A DNA stretch of 64,000 nt from Solirubrobacter pauli. Lineage in GTDB: Bacteria; Actinomycetota; Thermoleophilia; Solirubrobacterales; Solirubrobacteraceae. The notes below the pieces were generated by a model. It made no database searches, was not told the DNA's origin, and worked only from the letters and a program-made list of their open reading frames with translations. Numbering within the stretch: position 1 is the first letter of the stretch; each line of letters starts with the position of its first letter. The position numbers and the translations under genes are program-made. Location of the stretch: positions 3,891,426-3,955,425 of the forward strand of contig NZ_RBIL01000001.1 of NCBI RefSeq assembly GCF_003633755.1, written 5' to 3'. Shown piece after piece: positions 10,961 to 18,371 of this stretch.

Positions 10961-10987
10961 GGGCCGCCCCGAAGGTCGGGGCGGCCC
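10961..10987 (+). terminator. Hairpin terminator after the GH43-like gene
   Basis: A perfect 10-bp stem (GGGCCGCCCC / GGGGCGGCCC) with a 7-nt loop starts 10 bp after the stop codon. There is no T-tract, as is common in high-GC actinobacteria. Confidence 0.65.
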
Positions 10988-11021
10988 GCAGCGCCCGCCG
11001 CGGTACTTCGGGTCTCCGCTC

Positions 11022-11334
11022 GATGTTGCCGCGTGCGGCAGCGACGACACGCCGTCGACAAGCGGCGCCGGCGGTGACGCGACGGCGACTGAGGCGGCGA
11101 AGGCCAACGGCAAGTTCATCGGCGTCGACGCCGCCAACGACGGCCTCGGCGGCGCCGTGGTCAGCGTCTTGAAGCGCAACGGCCAGAACGGCAAGGTCCC
11201 GGTCACCAGCCAGGACGCGCCCGACGAAGGTCTGCCGACGGGTTCGCCACTGCCGACAAGGTGTGCACGAGCGCGGCGCTGAAGAAGGCCTGCCAGGAGA
11301 ACGGCGTCGGCGGATGGGCCTGGCCGTCGAGGGG
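11022..11334 (+). pseudogene. Remnant of a sugar ABC transporter substrate-binding protein
   Basis: Read in frame from 11022 the DNA gives a lipobox-like DVAACGSDDTPSTSG, which passes directly into NGKFIGVDAANDGLGGAVVS and then VLKRNGQNGKVPVTSQDAPDEGL. These are an N-terminal and a late segment of xylose/ribose-type binding proteins, joined with the middle missing. From about 11240 the match continues in another frame with FATADKVCTSAALKKACQENG. The gene has therefore suffered a large internal deletion plus a frameshift and has no start. It sits just outside the left repeat of the island, so the island insertion or its decay may have destroyed it. Confidence 0.7.
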
Positions 11335-11433
11335 ACAGCAGCGTGCCGCGGGTAGTGCCTGGAAACTACGTTATTCCGCGCCGTACAGCCCGGCTTGTGG
11401 TGCTAGTGGATATGGTCGGCATTCCGGGGGTTC

Positions 11434-11454
11434 TGTCACCCAATTGTCACCAGG
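11434..11454. repeat. Left copy of a 21-bp direct repeat bounding the island
   Basis: TGTCACCCAAT-T-GTCACCAGG; the copy at 33251 has C in place of the central T and otherwise matches in the same orientation. The two copies bound the accessory region. Within each copy GTCACC occurs twice. From 11335 to 11589 I see no gene besides this repeat. Confidence 0.55.
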
Positions 11455-11589
11455 ACGGGACCTCGTGGGAGAGCTCGTGCGCGGTCGCGGGATCATCGTC
11501 GAGTGAGCGGTACCGGGGGAGCGCGACTCCCCATCGTCTAGTTGGATTCCGTCCTCACGCGGCCCGATGCATCCCCTCGCTCCAATCGA

Positions 11590-12231
11590 TCACCACATGC
11601 CGCTGATCCGCTGCCAGTGGTCGTCCGTGATCCTGACCGAAGCCCCGTCGCGCGTGATCAGGTCGGCAGCGTCGTCTCGACTCACGACTCCTCGTGCGAC
11701 GAGTTGCTCGAGGTGCTCGAGGCGCGCTGGTGTGGCGCGAGTGTCTCCCTCGGAGGTGACCCGGTATGCGGACGCGTCCGCGTTGGTGGGGCGGCTGTCG
11801 TGACTGATGATCACGGAGGAATCGAGTGCGCGCAGTTCGTCCTGCACGGCGCGCATGTAGGGTCGGATGAACCGTGCGTCGGACGTCACCCCCAGCAGGC
11901 CGGGGAGGCCGATACGGCCCGACGACGCCAGCCGTACGGAGCAGAGCGTTCGGTCAGAGCCGGTCTTCTCGATCTGAAGGGCAACCTCAGACCCGATCGC
12001 CGAGTCTTGCTCGCGGGCTCCGGCGTCCGTCAACATGCCGGCCGCGGCGCCGAGACCCTTGCGGCCGAGGTAGATGGCTAGGGCCCCTCGGTCGGTGGTG
12101 CGGACTTCCCAGCTCGCCTTCGCGACGAGTCCGCCGCGGCCCGAGAAGGCCCGGACGAACGCTTCGATGCATGCCTCTCGCGAGGCCGCGACGTCGTATC
12201 GCCAAGTGCGACGGTGATCCAGAAACCCCAC
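11590..12231 (-). CDS. Island protein with RTWRY N-terminus and SHOCT-like C-terminus
   Basis: 213 aa starting at GTG behind GGAGG. The protein begins MGFLDHRRTWRYDVAAS, contains an alpha/beta region (KASWEVRTTDRGALAIYLGRKG) and FIRPYMRAVQDELRALDSS, and ends with LEHLEQLVARGVVSRDDAADL, which resembles the short SHOCT oligomerisation motif. I do not recognise the family. A truncated paralogue lies at the other end of the island (32883-33163), confirming that the start and the RPYMRAV segment are genuinely coding. It is the last gene of a minus-strand island operon led by a SARP-type site at 13411-13439. Confidence 0.7.
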   Translation of the reverse strand: MGFLDHRRTWRYDVAASREACIEAFVRAFSGRGGLVAKASWEVRTTDRGALAIYLGRKGLGAAAGMLTDAGAREQDSAIGSEVALQIEKTGSDRTLCSVRLASSGRIGLPGLLGVTSDARFIRPYMRAVQDELRALDSSVIISHDSRPTNADASAYRVTSEGDTRATPARLEHLEQLVARGVVSRDDAADLITRDGASVRITDDHWQRISGMW

Positions 12232-12538
12232 GTGTCCTCCAGATCAGGTTGAGCGGCGCAGGTACAAGGTTCGCGAGGTTTACCACCCGTTGCGCGGTGC
12301 GTTCGTCGCGGAACGCTGTGACTTGCCCGTCGGGGTAGCGGACCTCGGTGTCGTTCTGGGTGAGAACGCATTCGGGAAGGTCATAACTGACCAGCAGTCT
12401 GGGCTTCTTGTAGTTCTTCTCGACGAAGACGTGGACGTGCTGGTCGGTGACCGCGACGCGGTGACGTTCGACGTCCACGTGCGGTTCCTCGCTGTCCTCC
12501 CACGGATCCGTGACGAGCGCCACCAGGTCCCAGCTCAT
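11987..12538 (-). CDS. Unknown island protein; long 3' overlap with the next gene
   Basis: The ATG at 12538 overlaps the stop of the preceding gene (ATGA). The first 100 or so residues look genuinely coding (MSWDLVALVTDPWEDSEEP, VHVFVEKNYKKPRLLVSYDLP, FRDERTAQRVVNLANLVP). After about residue 102, where the next gene starts at 12231, the frame turns into Arg/Gly-rich shadow sequence and stops only at 11987. Either the true stop was lost by a frameshift near 12240 or the 245-bp overlap is real. I do not recognise the family. Confidence 0.55.
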   Translation of the reverse strand: MSWDLVALVTDPWEDSEEPHVDVERHRVAVTDQHVHVFVEKNYKKPRLLVSYDLPECVLTQNDTEVRYPDGQVTAFRDERTAQRVVNLANLVPAPLNLIWRTRGVSGSPSHLAIRRRGLARGMHRSVRPGLLGPRRTRREGELGSPHHRPRGPSHLPRPQGSRRRGRHVDGRRSPRARLGDRV

Positions 12539-12870
12539 GCCGCGCAGTGATAGCCCGGGTGGGCCGCGCGCCGCTCGTCCACGTGCTTGCGCACGCCGCG
12601 CAACCATTTCCCAGGTTCGGCCGGCTTGGCGCGTTCCTCCCGCTCCGCGCGTTCGCGTTCCCTCTGCGCGGGATCGACGCCGACCTCCACGAGTACCCCG
12701 CGCTCGCCCAAGATCCGCATGCTCTGGATAAAGTCGGCGGCGTGCAGTGCGCTCGTGTCGATCTGCGCAGCCTCAAGCACGCTGAGTACCTGGCCCCGGT
12801 GGAGATGGATGCTGTGGCTGTCCGGGAAGACGATGCGCGTGCCGTCGCCCCTGATACCGCCCGGCCCCAC
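12535..12870 (-). CDS. Unknown island protein, start uncertain
   Basis: The supported part reads DGTRIVFPDSHSIHLHRGQV, LSVLEAAQIDTSALHAADF, IQSMRILGERGVLVEVGVDP and then a strongly charged helix (QRERERAEREERAKPAEPGK). I start it at the GTG at 12870, but the frame is open to an ATG at 13089 and residues such as RERRVYLFKG further upstream also look coding, so the true start may be a non-standard codon near 12960. Its stop overlaps the start of the following gene, which shows co-translation. Function unknown. Confidence 0.5.
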   Translation of the reverse strand: MGPGGIRGDGTRIVFPDSHSIHLHRGQVLSVLEAAQIDTSALHAADFIQSMRILGERGVLVEVGVDPAQRERERAEREERAKPAEPGKWLRGVRKHVDERRAAHPGYHCAA

Positions 12871-12995
12871 GGCACATTCGCTGAGGCGCTGTCCGGGGCG
12901 ATCGAGTCGTCGGCCTTTGAACAGGTAGACGCGCCTTTCTCGGCCGCTTGCTGTCGGTCGTGGTCGCTGATCATCGCGATGGACGTGAAGCCTGG

Positions 12996-13184
12996 TCAGC
13001 TCTGGTGCTGAGACCGGCTGTGGCCGCAGTCGCAGAACTGCCAGTCGTTGCTCTTGGTCGTGTAGCGAGGACAACTGCACATGTTGCACTTGCCGAACTT
13101 CGCCACGGTCGAGATCTCACGCTCCGTGGTCGAAGCTTCGCCCAGGGTCGTGATGTCGCGCTCATATGAAGCGGTGACTGGCAT
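12996..13184 (-). CDS. Small Cys-rich putative zinc-binding protein
   Basis: 62 aa with a good AGGAG site 6-10 nt before the ATG. The C-terminal half carries CNMCSCPRY, then FCDCGHSRSQHQ, a C-x2-C-x-C...C-x-C-x-H...H arrangement likely to bind zinc. The N-terminal half is polar and Thr/Glu-rich. It is the first well-supported gene of the minus-strand island operon, below the SARP-type site. Comparable small CxCxxY...CxCGHxxxxH proteins occur in actinobacterial accessory regions, but I cannot name a function. Confidence 0.65.
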   Translation of the reverse strand: MPVTASYERDITTLGEASTTEREISTVAKFGKCNMCSCPRYTTKSNDWQFCDCGHSRSQHQS

Positions 13185-13344
13185 GGTTAGCTCCTCGCTT
13201 GGCCGACCCGACGCTCGTCTTTGAACGCCGAATGGGCTCGGCGTCGGCGTTCAGGCCCTCGATTTGTTGAGGCATTGTCAAATCCTCAGCACGTCTTGCC
13301 GTGATCATGAGACTGTTGAGGCCGGCGATCAGTGGTTGCCGCAC
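13162..13344 (-). CDS. Possible 60-aa island protein
   Basis: A GTG-started frame between the SARP-type site (13411-13439) and the Cys-rich gene, overlapping the latter by 23 bp. The predicted protein is polar (TARRAEDLTMPQQIEGLNAD) and has no recognisable motif. It is listed because something should lie between the putative promoter and the next gene; it may be leader RNA instead. Confidence 0.25.
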   Translation of the reverse strand: MRQPLIAGLNSLMITARRAEDLTMPQQIEGLNADAEPIRRSKTSVGSAKRGANHASHRFI

Positions 13345-13410
13345 TTCAGTGCTTGTCCTGGTAGACCGTCATCTCATGCCTCTGTCCGACTGGACGGGCA
13401 CACCCGCAAC

Positions 13411-13439
13411 TCAACCTGCGCTCGCTGAAATGTCACTGA
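13411..13439 (-). promoter_or_regulatory. SARP-type direct-repeat site 1 (minus strand)
   Basis: On the minus strand: TCAGTGA-catt-TCAGCGA-gcgc-AGGTTGA, heptamers spaced every 11 bp. The site lies in the last codons of the carboxymuconolactone-decarboxylase-like gene and would drive the minus-strand genes ending at 11590. It matches the sites at 18335, 22819, 30641 and 31158. Confidence 0.6.
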
Positions 13440-13965
13440 CGCGCGGCACCTCGGCGTCCGGCGAGCCCGTGCGGCGCGCAGCGCTCGGTGTCTCCAGGCC
13501 CGCGATCGACGGGATGTCGTCCTCGGGCCCCGCATCCCGCATCAGCGCACCCACGAGCGCGTAGAAGCCGGTGGCGATGGTGACGCGGACAGCGTCGGAG
13601 CCGAGCGTGGCGCGCGAGGCGGCGCTGAGCCCTCCGGCCAGGATCTCGTCCACGGCGCGGAGCAGGTCCGCGTCATCGCCGGCGAACGCGTCCGCTCCGA
13701 GCGTCACGCGAGCCACCTCGTCAGGGGAGAGGACCGCGAGTCGCTGGGTGGACAGGAACGCGTGCGCCCGCCACACGTATTCGACGTCGACGACGGCGCT
13801 CACGCGCAGCGCGATGAGCTCGAGCACGCGGGCGTCCATGAGCTCGCTGAGCAGGCGGCCCTGGGCGTTGACGGTCTCGCCCAGCTCCGGCTCCGCCGCG
13901 AGACGGGCGAGCAATCGCCACGGGCGGATGTCGTGCCGCCAGTGGGTGGGGAACGCGCTGGACAC
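13411..13965 (-). CDS. Carboxymuconolactone decarboxylase-like protein lacking catalytic Cys
   Basis: 184 aa from the GTG at 13965, which lies 8 bp after the stop of the TPP-enzyme gene with GAGG in between. ELIALRVSAVVDVEYVWRAH and LLRAVDEILAGGLS match the AhpD/CMD helical fold. The Cys residues of the CxxC or CxxxH active site are absent, so it is probably not a peroxidase; a role beside the TPP enzyme is unknown. The frame is open upstream to 14160 but there it only shadows the TPP gene. The C-terminal 40 residues are low in structure and end inside a SARP-type site. Confidence 0.75.
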   Translation of the reverse strand: MSSAFPTHWRHDIRPWRLLARLAAEPELGETVNAQGRLLSELMDARVLELIALRVSAVVDVEYVWRAHAFLSTQRLAVLSPDEVARVTLGADAFAGDDADLLRAVDEILAGGLSAASRATLGSDAVRVTIATGFYALVGALMRDAGPEDDIPSIAGLETPSAARRTGSPDAEVPRVSDISASAG

Positions 13966-13973
13966 GACGACCC

Positions 13974-15635
13974 TCAGCGCCTCGCCCGCGCGCCGATCGG
14001 CGGCGCGACGGACGGGTCGAGGACGATGTCGATCAGATGCGGCGAGCGCGTCTCGAGCGCGAGCGTGAGCGCCTGCTCGAGCTGGGATGCGCTGGTGACC
14101 CGCGTCGCCCTCGCGCCCTTGGCTCGGGCCACGGCGGCGAAGTCGGTGTCGGGATACCAACCGTCATGGTCGAAGCGCCCGTGGGCTTCCATCCCGAAGC
14201 GGACGATGCTCGGCCCGCCGTTCGACATCACGCCCCAGATCGTGGGGAGGTCGTACTTGACGGCCGTGTTGATCTCGTCCTGCATGTGCATCGACGCGTC
14301 ACCGCACAGCGCGAACACGGGCGTGCGCAGCGCCGCGGCGGCGCCGACCGCGGCCGCGCCGGCGAACCCCATCGAACCCCAGGCCTGCTCCGAGAAGTAG
14401 CGATCGGCGACGGGGAACTCGAGGCGGTTGGCGCTCCAGAACATCGCGCTGGATGCGTCCGCGAAGTAGGGGAGCCCGGCGTCCACGACGACACGCTGCA
14501 GCACCTCGAGCATCTCGACGGGGTGGAGGCGGTCCGCCTGGGGCGTCGGCGCCGCGAACAGCCCTCGTGGCGGCCGCCGGCGCCGGAACCCGCGGCGTGC
14601 CAGCGGGCCGTCCAGCAGTGCCCGGAGCGTGAGCCCGATGTCGGCTTCGACGGCGATCGTCGGCGCCTGCGGGAAGCCGATCCCGAAGGCGCGATGGTCG
14701 TGGTCGACGTGAATCAGCCCGCCGGTCGGGACGAGCCGCGCATCCCAGCCCGAGGTCGCCTCGCCGAGCCGCGAGCCGAGCACGAGCACGCGCTCGACGC
14801 CGTAGCGCGCCAGCTCCTCGAAGACGAGCTCGTGGCCGCCGTTCCCGGTCACGCCGACGAACGTCGCGCAGCCGTCGGCGATCCCGAGCGCGCGCGGCGA
14901 CGCCAGCACCGGCAGCTGCGCCTTGGCGACGAACCGCCGCACGAGCTCGGCGTGCGGGCGTGCTCCGAACCCCACCCACACGGCGACCCGTTCGTCGTCG
15001 ATGATGGTCCGGATCTGCTCGACCTGGGTGGGGGAGGGCGCTCGCTTGGAGGGCGCGCACGGCGGGACCGCGATCTGGACGCTCGTCGCCTCGGCCTGCA
15101 GCGTTGTCGGCAGGGCGATGTGAGCGGTGAATCCCGGATCGTGTGCCAGACCGCGTGCGATCCGGCCGAACACCGCGGGCAGCTGGTCGGCCGTGTGGAC
15201 GTGGGCGACGTAGTCGAACAGGCGACCGGCGGCATGCAGCTCCGACAGCGTGAACCCGGAAGGCCCGGTCGCCTGGATGCCCAGCCGGTTGGTCTCGATC
15301 GGCGGGGTGAGCGGCGTCAGCAGGATGAGCGGCATGCGGGTCATCCGCGCGGCCATCAGCGCGTTGATCACGTTGGCGAGCCCCGGCCCGGTGGTCGCGG
15401 CGATGGCGGTCAGCCCGTCGGAGACCATCCAGTCACCGATCGCCATGAAGCCCGCACCGCTCTCGTGCCGGGCCTGGATCACGGCGATCGCGCTTCGGCC
15501 GAGCGCGTCGATCATGGGCGAGATCTCGCGCCCGCCGAGCGCGTACGCGCGCTCCACGCCGAGCGCGATCAGGCCGTCGGTGACCGCTTCCGCGACTTCG
15601 CGGACGCGTACCTGGGGGAAGGCTGCCTTGGTCAT
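13974..15635 (-). CDS. Thiamine-diphosphate-dependent enzyme (acetolactate synthase-like)
   Basis: 553 aa with the three domains of the POX/AHAS superfamily. The N-terminal Pyr domain has ALGG near residue 34, the catalytic Glu in QARHESGAGFMAIGD and the TTGPGLANVINAL loop; the central Rossmann-like domain has VWVGFGARPHAEL; the C-terminal PP domain has GDASMHMQDE followed about 20 residues later by SNGG, the ThDP/Mg site. The last Asn of the usual NN is replaced by Gly. It decarboxylates or ligates a 2-keto acid; the substrate cannot be told. Probably co-transcribed with the downstream CMD-like gene. Confidence 0.85.
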   Translation of the reverse strand: MTKAAFPQVRVREVAEAVTDGLIALGVERAYALGGREISPMIDALGRSAIAVIQARHESGAGFMAIGDWMVSDGLTAIAATTGPGLANVINALMAARMTRMPLILLTPLTPPIETNRLGIQATGPSGFTLSELHAAGRLFDYVAHVHTADQLPAVFGRIARGLAHDPGFTAHIALPTTLQAEATSVQIAVPPCAPSKRAPSPTQVEQIRTIIDDERVAVWVGFGARPHAELVRRFVAKAQLPVLASPRALGIADGCATFVGVTGNGGHELVFEELARYGVERVLVLGSRLGEATSGWDARLVPTGGLIHVDHDHRAFGIGFPQAPTIAVEADIGLTLRALLDGPLARRGFRRRRPPRGLFAAPTPQADRLHPVEMLEVLQRVVVDAGLPYFADASSAMFWSANRLEFPVADRYFSEQAWGSMGFAGAAAVGAAAALRTPVFALCGDASMHMQDEINTAVKYDLPTIWGVMSNGGPSIVRFGMEAHGRFDHDGWYPDTDFAAVARAKGARATRVTSASQLEQALTLALETRSPHLIDIVLDPSVAPPIGARARR

Positions 15636-15677
15636 GCCGCCCTATCTGCGGCATGAACGGGCACGCCGTCCAAGCGC

Positions 15678-15693
15678 GCCCGGGAATCCGGGC
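15678..15693 (-). terminator. Short hairpin after the response-regulator gene
   Basis: GCCCGG-GAAT-CCGGGC, a perfect 6-bp stem with a 4-nt loop, directly beyond the stop of the regulator gene at 15694. An almost identical hairpin (loop GTTT) lies at the other end of the kinase/regulator pair. Confidence 0.45.
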
Positions 15694-16455
15694 TCAGGGC
15701 TCCGGGATCATCCCCGGGTCGAGCACGAGCGGAAGCGGCGGGGCGGTCGGCAGGAGCCGGTCGTCTCGCAGGTCGACCCAGACCCAGCCGTCCGCTCGCG
15801 CCTTGGCCGCCATCGCGTGGGCGCCCGTCGCGACGTGCTGGCCGAAGTGCCCGACCACGGCCTTGCGCAGCTCGTCCGCGCGCGTCGACACGACCGACGG
15901 CTCGATGCCGAGCCGGGTGGCGATCTCGTCGTTCGGGATGCCCGCGTCGAAGTGACGGATGACGGCGCGCACGCTCGGCGGCAGCGCCAGCGCCGGCCTG
16001 TCGGGCCACCACTCGGCGCCCTCCATCACGGTGTACAGCAGCTCGACGCGCTCCGACCAGCCGTTGAGCGCCTTGCTCATGACGTGCTGGCCGCCGCAGA
16101 CGCGAAAGGTCCAGAACAGCTGGTCGTCGTTGCTCGACGTCCACAGCACCAGCCGCGTGTCCGTGAGCTGCTCCTCGCGGCGTCGCTGCGTGTAGATGAA
16201 GCTCGCCAGCTCGAGTGCGGACGGCCGCGGCTTCGCGTCCGCGCCACGGCGGAGGTGGTGGTCGATCAGCACGATGTCCGGGAATCGCTCGAGGTCCATC
16301 AGCGCGTCCTTGGCCCCGTCGAAGGTCCGCGCCTGGCCGACGATCCGCAGGCGCGGGCGGCCCGCGCGGCACTTGTCGATCTCCGCTTGCACCTGGTCGG
16401 CGTGCTCGATGTCCTCGCAGAGGAACAGCTCGATGTCGTCAGTCGCCCCGGACAT
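15694..16455 (-). CDS. Response regulator with LuxR-like C-terminal HTH
   Basis: 253 aa from the ATG at 16455, which overlaps the end of the upstream kinase-like gene by 17 bp. Receiver features are LFLCEDIEHAD (acidic pair), IVLIDHHLRRG (phospho-Asp), LVLWTSSNDDQ and VMSKALNGW (Lys). The C-terminal third reads VIRHFDAGIPNDEIATRLGI, EPSVVSTRADELRKAVVG, a helix-turn-helix of the NarL/sigma-4 type. The receiver has a long insert after the Asp (DAKPRPSALELASFIY), unlike ordinary NarL proteins. Partner of the adjacent membrane kinase-like protein. Its targets may include island genes, but no site is visible. Confidence 0.8.
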   Translation of the reverse strand: MSGATDDIELFLCEDIEHADQVQAEIDKCRAGRPRLRIVGQARTFDGAKDALMDLERFPDIVLIDHHLRRGADAKPRPSALELASFIYTQRRREEQLTDTRLVLWTSSNDDQLFWTFRVCGGQHVMSKALNGWSERVELLYTVMEGAEWWPDRPALALPPSVRAVIRHFDAGIPNDEIATRLGIEPSVVSTRADELRKAVVGHFGQHVATGAHAMAAKARADGWVWVDLRDDRLLPTAPPLPLVLDPGMIPEP

Positions 16456-18268
16456 GATCGGGGAACCCTGACAGAACGGCCGCCGAGCAGGACACCTCGA
16501 CGCCGAACCATCCCGGTCGCGGCCGCAACCCGACGAAGGCGCCGTCGGTGTTCTCCCGGCGGTCGAGGCGGCCCTGCGGCAGCTGCCGTGCCAGCCGTTC
16601 GATCCGCGCTCCCCCGCTTCCCCGCCGACCCCGTCGAGGGACAGGGCGACGCTCGTTGGCGACGCGCAGCACGAGCCGGTCACCCACGACGTCCAGCGCC
16701 ACGTACGCGCGCATCGTGCCGTGCACCTCCGCCTCGCGGATCAGCACCACCAGCAGGTTGTGCAGCGTCCTGGCGTCCTTGGCTGAACGCACGACGGCGG
16801 TCCGCAGCCCTTCGACGTCTCCGAACAGCGGCGTGCGCAGCTCCACGGGGGCCGGCTCACCCGCGAGCTCTGCGTCACGGGCGCGTGTCGCTGCCGCGTC
16901 CGTGTCGCCGAGCGGCACGTCGCTGTGACGGAACGCGGTCTCGACGAGCTCGAAGAGCACGTCGGGTGGCTGCTCGATCGCGTCGGCGTTGGCTTCGAGC
17001 ACGGCGGCGGCCTCGACCACCGTCGTGACGTCGGCGTCCAGCTCGAGCCCGGCGACCGCTTCCCGCAGCGTCCCCGCGACGTCGAGCATCCGCTCGCGCG
17101 CCTCGCGCACGGCGCGCACCGGCAAGGTCCCACTCGCGATGACCTGCGCCGCGGTGCTCGCGGACAGGGGCAAGATCGCGCCGTAGCTCGAGCCCGTGTA
17201 GAACACGGCCGCGAGCCCCGCCGCCACCTCCGCCGCGGTGCGTGGGAACGACACGCCGCGACGCGTCAGTCCCACGCTCTGCACGGTCGTCACGACCCCG
17301 ACGAACGTCGCGAGCCGTCGCCAGCTGAAGTCGGGGCGCTGCGCCCAGTTCGTCCAGCCGCCCGCGAAGACGCCGGACATCCACGACGGCTGGGTGTACA
17401 GCAGCACGCACGTCGCCGGTACTTCCACGCGGAGCAGCGCGTGGCGCACACGCCGTCCGGCGGCGCCACGATCCATGGCCGCGTCCGCGACGCGGGGTCC
17501 GGCGGTCGCGGTCGCGGTCGCGATCGCCGCGGCCGCCGCCCACGCCATCCCGCCCGGATGCCGCAGGTCAACCGGCGCCGCCGTCGCGTTGCTCAGCGCA
17601 GGGGCCAGACCGACGATCGCCGCCCGTGCCCAGAGCGTGAACAGCAGCGTCGACCACTCGATCTCGGCGGTGTGCAGCAGCCGCACCTCGTCGAGGACCA
17701 GCCCCACCTGCTCGATGACGTCGCCCAGCTCCGCGGGCACCCGTGCCGGCAGTCGCGGTCGCACGCCGTAGAGCGCGAGTGGGTCGCCGGCGCGTGAGGG
17801 CGCGTGCGGCGCGAAGCCGCCGAGCCGGCGTTGCTGGTCGACATCCTTGTCGCTCTCGCGCTGGGCGCGTGTCTCGAACAGCTGGCGCTCGAGAGCGTTG
17901 ATCCCGGCTCGTGCCGACGCGATCCGCCGCGCAGCGTCCGCGGCCATCGGCCCTGCCTGCAGACGTTCGAGCGCCGCCTCCGCGGCGCCGAAGGACGGCG
18001 TGTGCGTGCCGTCGTCCAGCAGCAGGTCGCGGAACGCACGCGCACGCTCCTGCTCGAAGGTCCGTCGCCCAGGCCCGATGCCCAGCGCGTGCTGGATCGC
18101 CCGTCGCGCGTTCGCGTAGGCGATGACCTGGCCGGCGAGGACCGCTGCGGCCGCGACCAGCGGCGAGCGCGCACGCTGCCGGTAGGCGAGCGTCCCCGTG
18201 GCCGCTGCGCCCAAGAGGGCAGCCGCGGCCCAGGGGGCCGGTCGCCAACGCTCGGAGTCGGTGTCCAT
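16439..18268 (-). CDS. Membrane sensor with degenerate histidine-kinase C-terminus
   Basis: 609 aa. An N-terminal pair of helices is followed by a charged coiled region, a block of about six further hydrophobic helices (residues about 215-360, including FTLWARAAIVGLAPAL and VAAGLAAVFYTGSSYGAIL), and a C-terminal region LLVVLIREAEVHGTMRAYVALDVVGDRLVLRVANERRP that aligns with an HATPase_c N-box and following strands. The G-boxes are degraded (RRGSGGARIERLARQLPQG). No clear phospho-accepting His box is visible. Overlap with the response regulator gene argues for a signalling pair. The gene is divergent from the GrpE-like gene, with a hairpin and a SARP-type site between them. Confidence 0.7.
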   Translation of the reverse strand: MDTDSERWRPAPWAAAALLGAAATGTLAYRQRARSPLVAAAAVLAGQVIAYANARRAIQHALGIGPGRRTFEQERARAFRDLLLDDGTHTPSFGAAEAALERLQAGPMAADAARRIASARAGINALERQLFETRAQRESDKDVDQQRRLGGFAPHAPSRAGDPLALYGVRPRLPARVPAELGDVIEQVGLVLDEVRLLHTAEIEWSTLLFTLWARAAIVGLAPALSNATAAPVDLRHPGGMAWAAAAAIATATATAGPRVADAAMDRGAAGRRVRHALLRVEVPATCVLLYTQPSWMSGVFAGGWTNWAQRPDFSWRRLATFVGVVTTVQSVGLTRRGVSFPRTAAEVAAGLAAVFYTGSSYGAILPLSASTAAQVIASGTLPVRAVREARERMLDVAGTLREAVAGLELDADVTTVVEAAAVLEANADAIEQPPDVLFELVETAFRHSDVPLGDTDAAATRARDAELAGEPAPVELRTPLFGDVEGLRTAVVRSAKDARTLHNLLVVLIREAEVHGTMRAYVALDVVGDRLVLRVANERRPVPRRGRRGSGGARIERLARQLPQGRLDRRENTDGAFVGLRPRPGWFGVEVSCSAAVLSGFPDHVRGD

Positions 18269-18294
18269 CGGCGAGAGCGTCTCAGAACGCGCAA

Positions 18295-18320
18295 GCGCCG
18301 CCCGGGTTTCCGGGCAGCGC
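18295..18320. terminator. GC hairpin in the divergent intergenic region
   Basis: GCGC-c-GCCCGG-gttt-CCGGGC-a-GCGC, an 11-bp stem interrupted by one mismatch. It sits between two divergent genes, so it may be a regulatory structure or an insulator rather than a true terminator. Confidence 0.4.
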
Positions 18321-18334
18321 TGGACGACGACGGA

Positions 18335-18363
18335 TCAGCGGGAAATCAGCGCCGGATGCGACA
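18335..18363 (+). promoter_or_regulatory. SARP-type direct-repeat site 2
   Basis: TCAGCGG-gaaa-TCAGCGC-cgga-TGCGACA, period 11 bp. It lies 9 bp before the GTG chosen for the GrpE-like gene. If this is an activator site the transcript would be leaderless or the true start lies a little further downstream. Confidence 0.6.
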
Positions 18364-18371
18364 AGACAGGG

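Noticed and set aside
11335-11589. Search for an integrase or transposase explaining the island
   Set aside because: No tyrosine or serine recombinase, DDE transposase or relaxase motif was found in any frame of 11335-33350.
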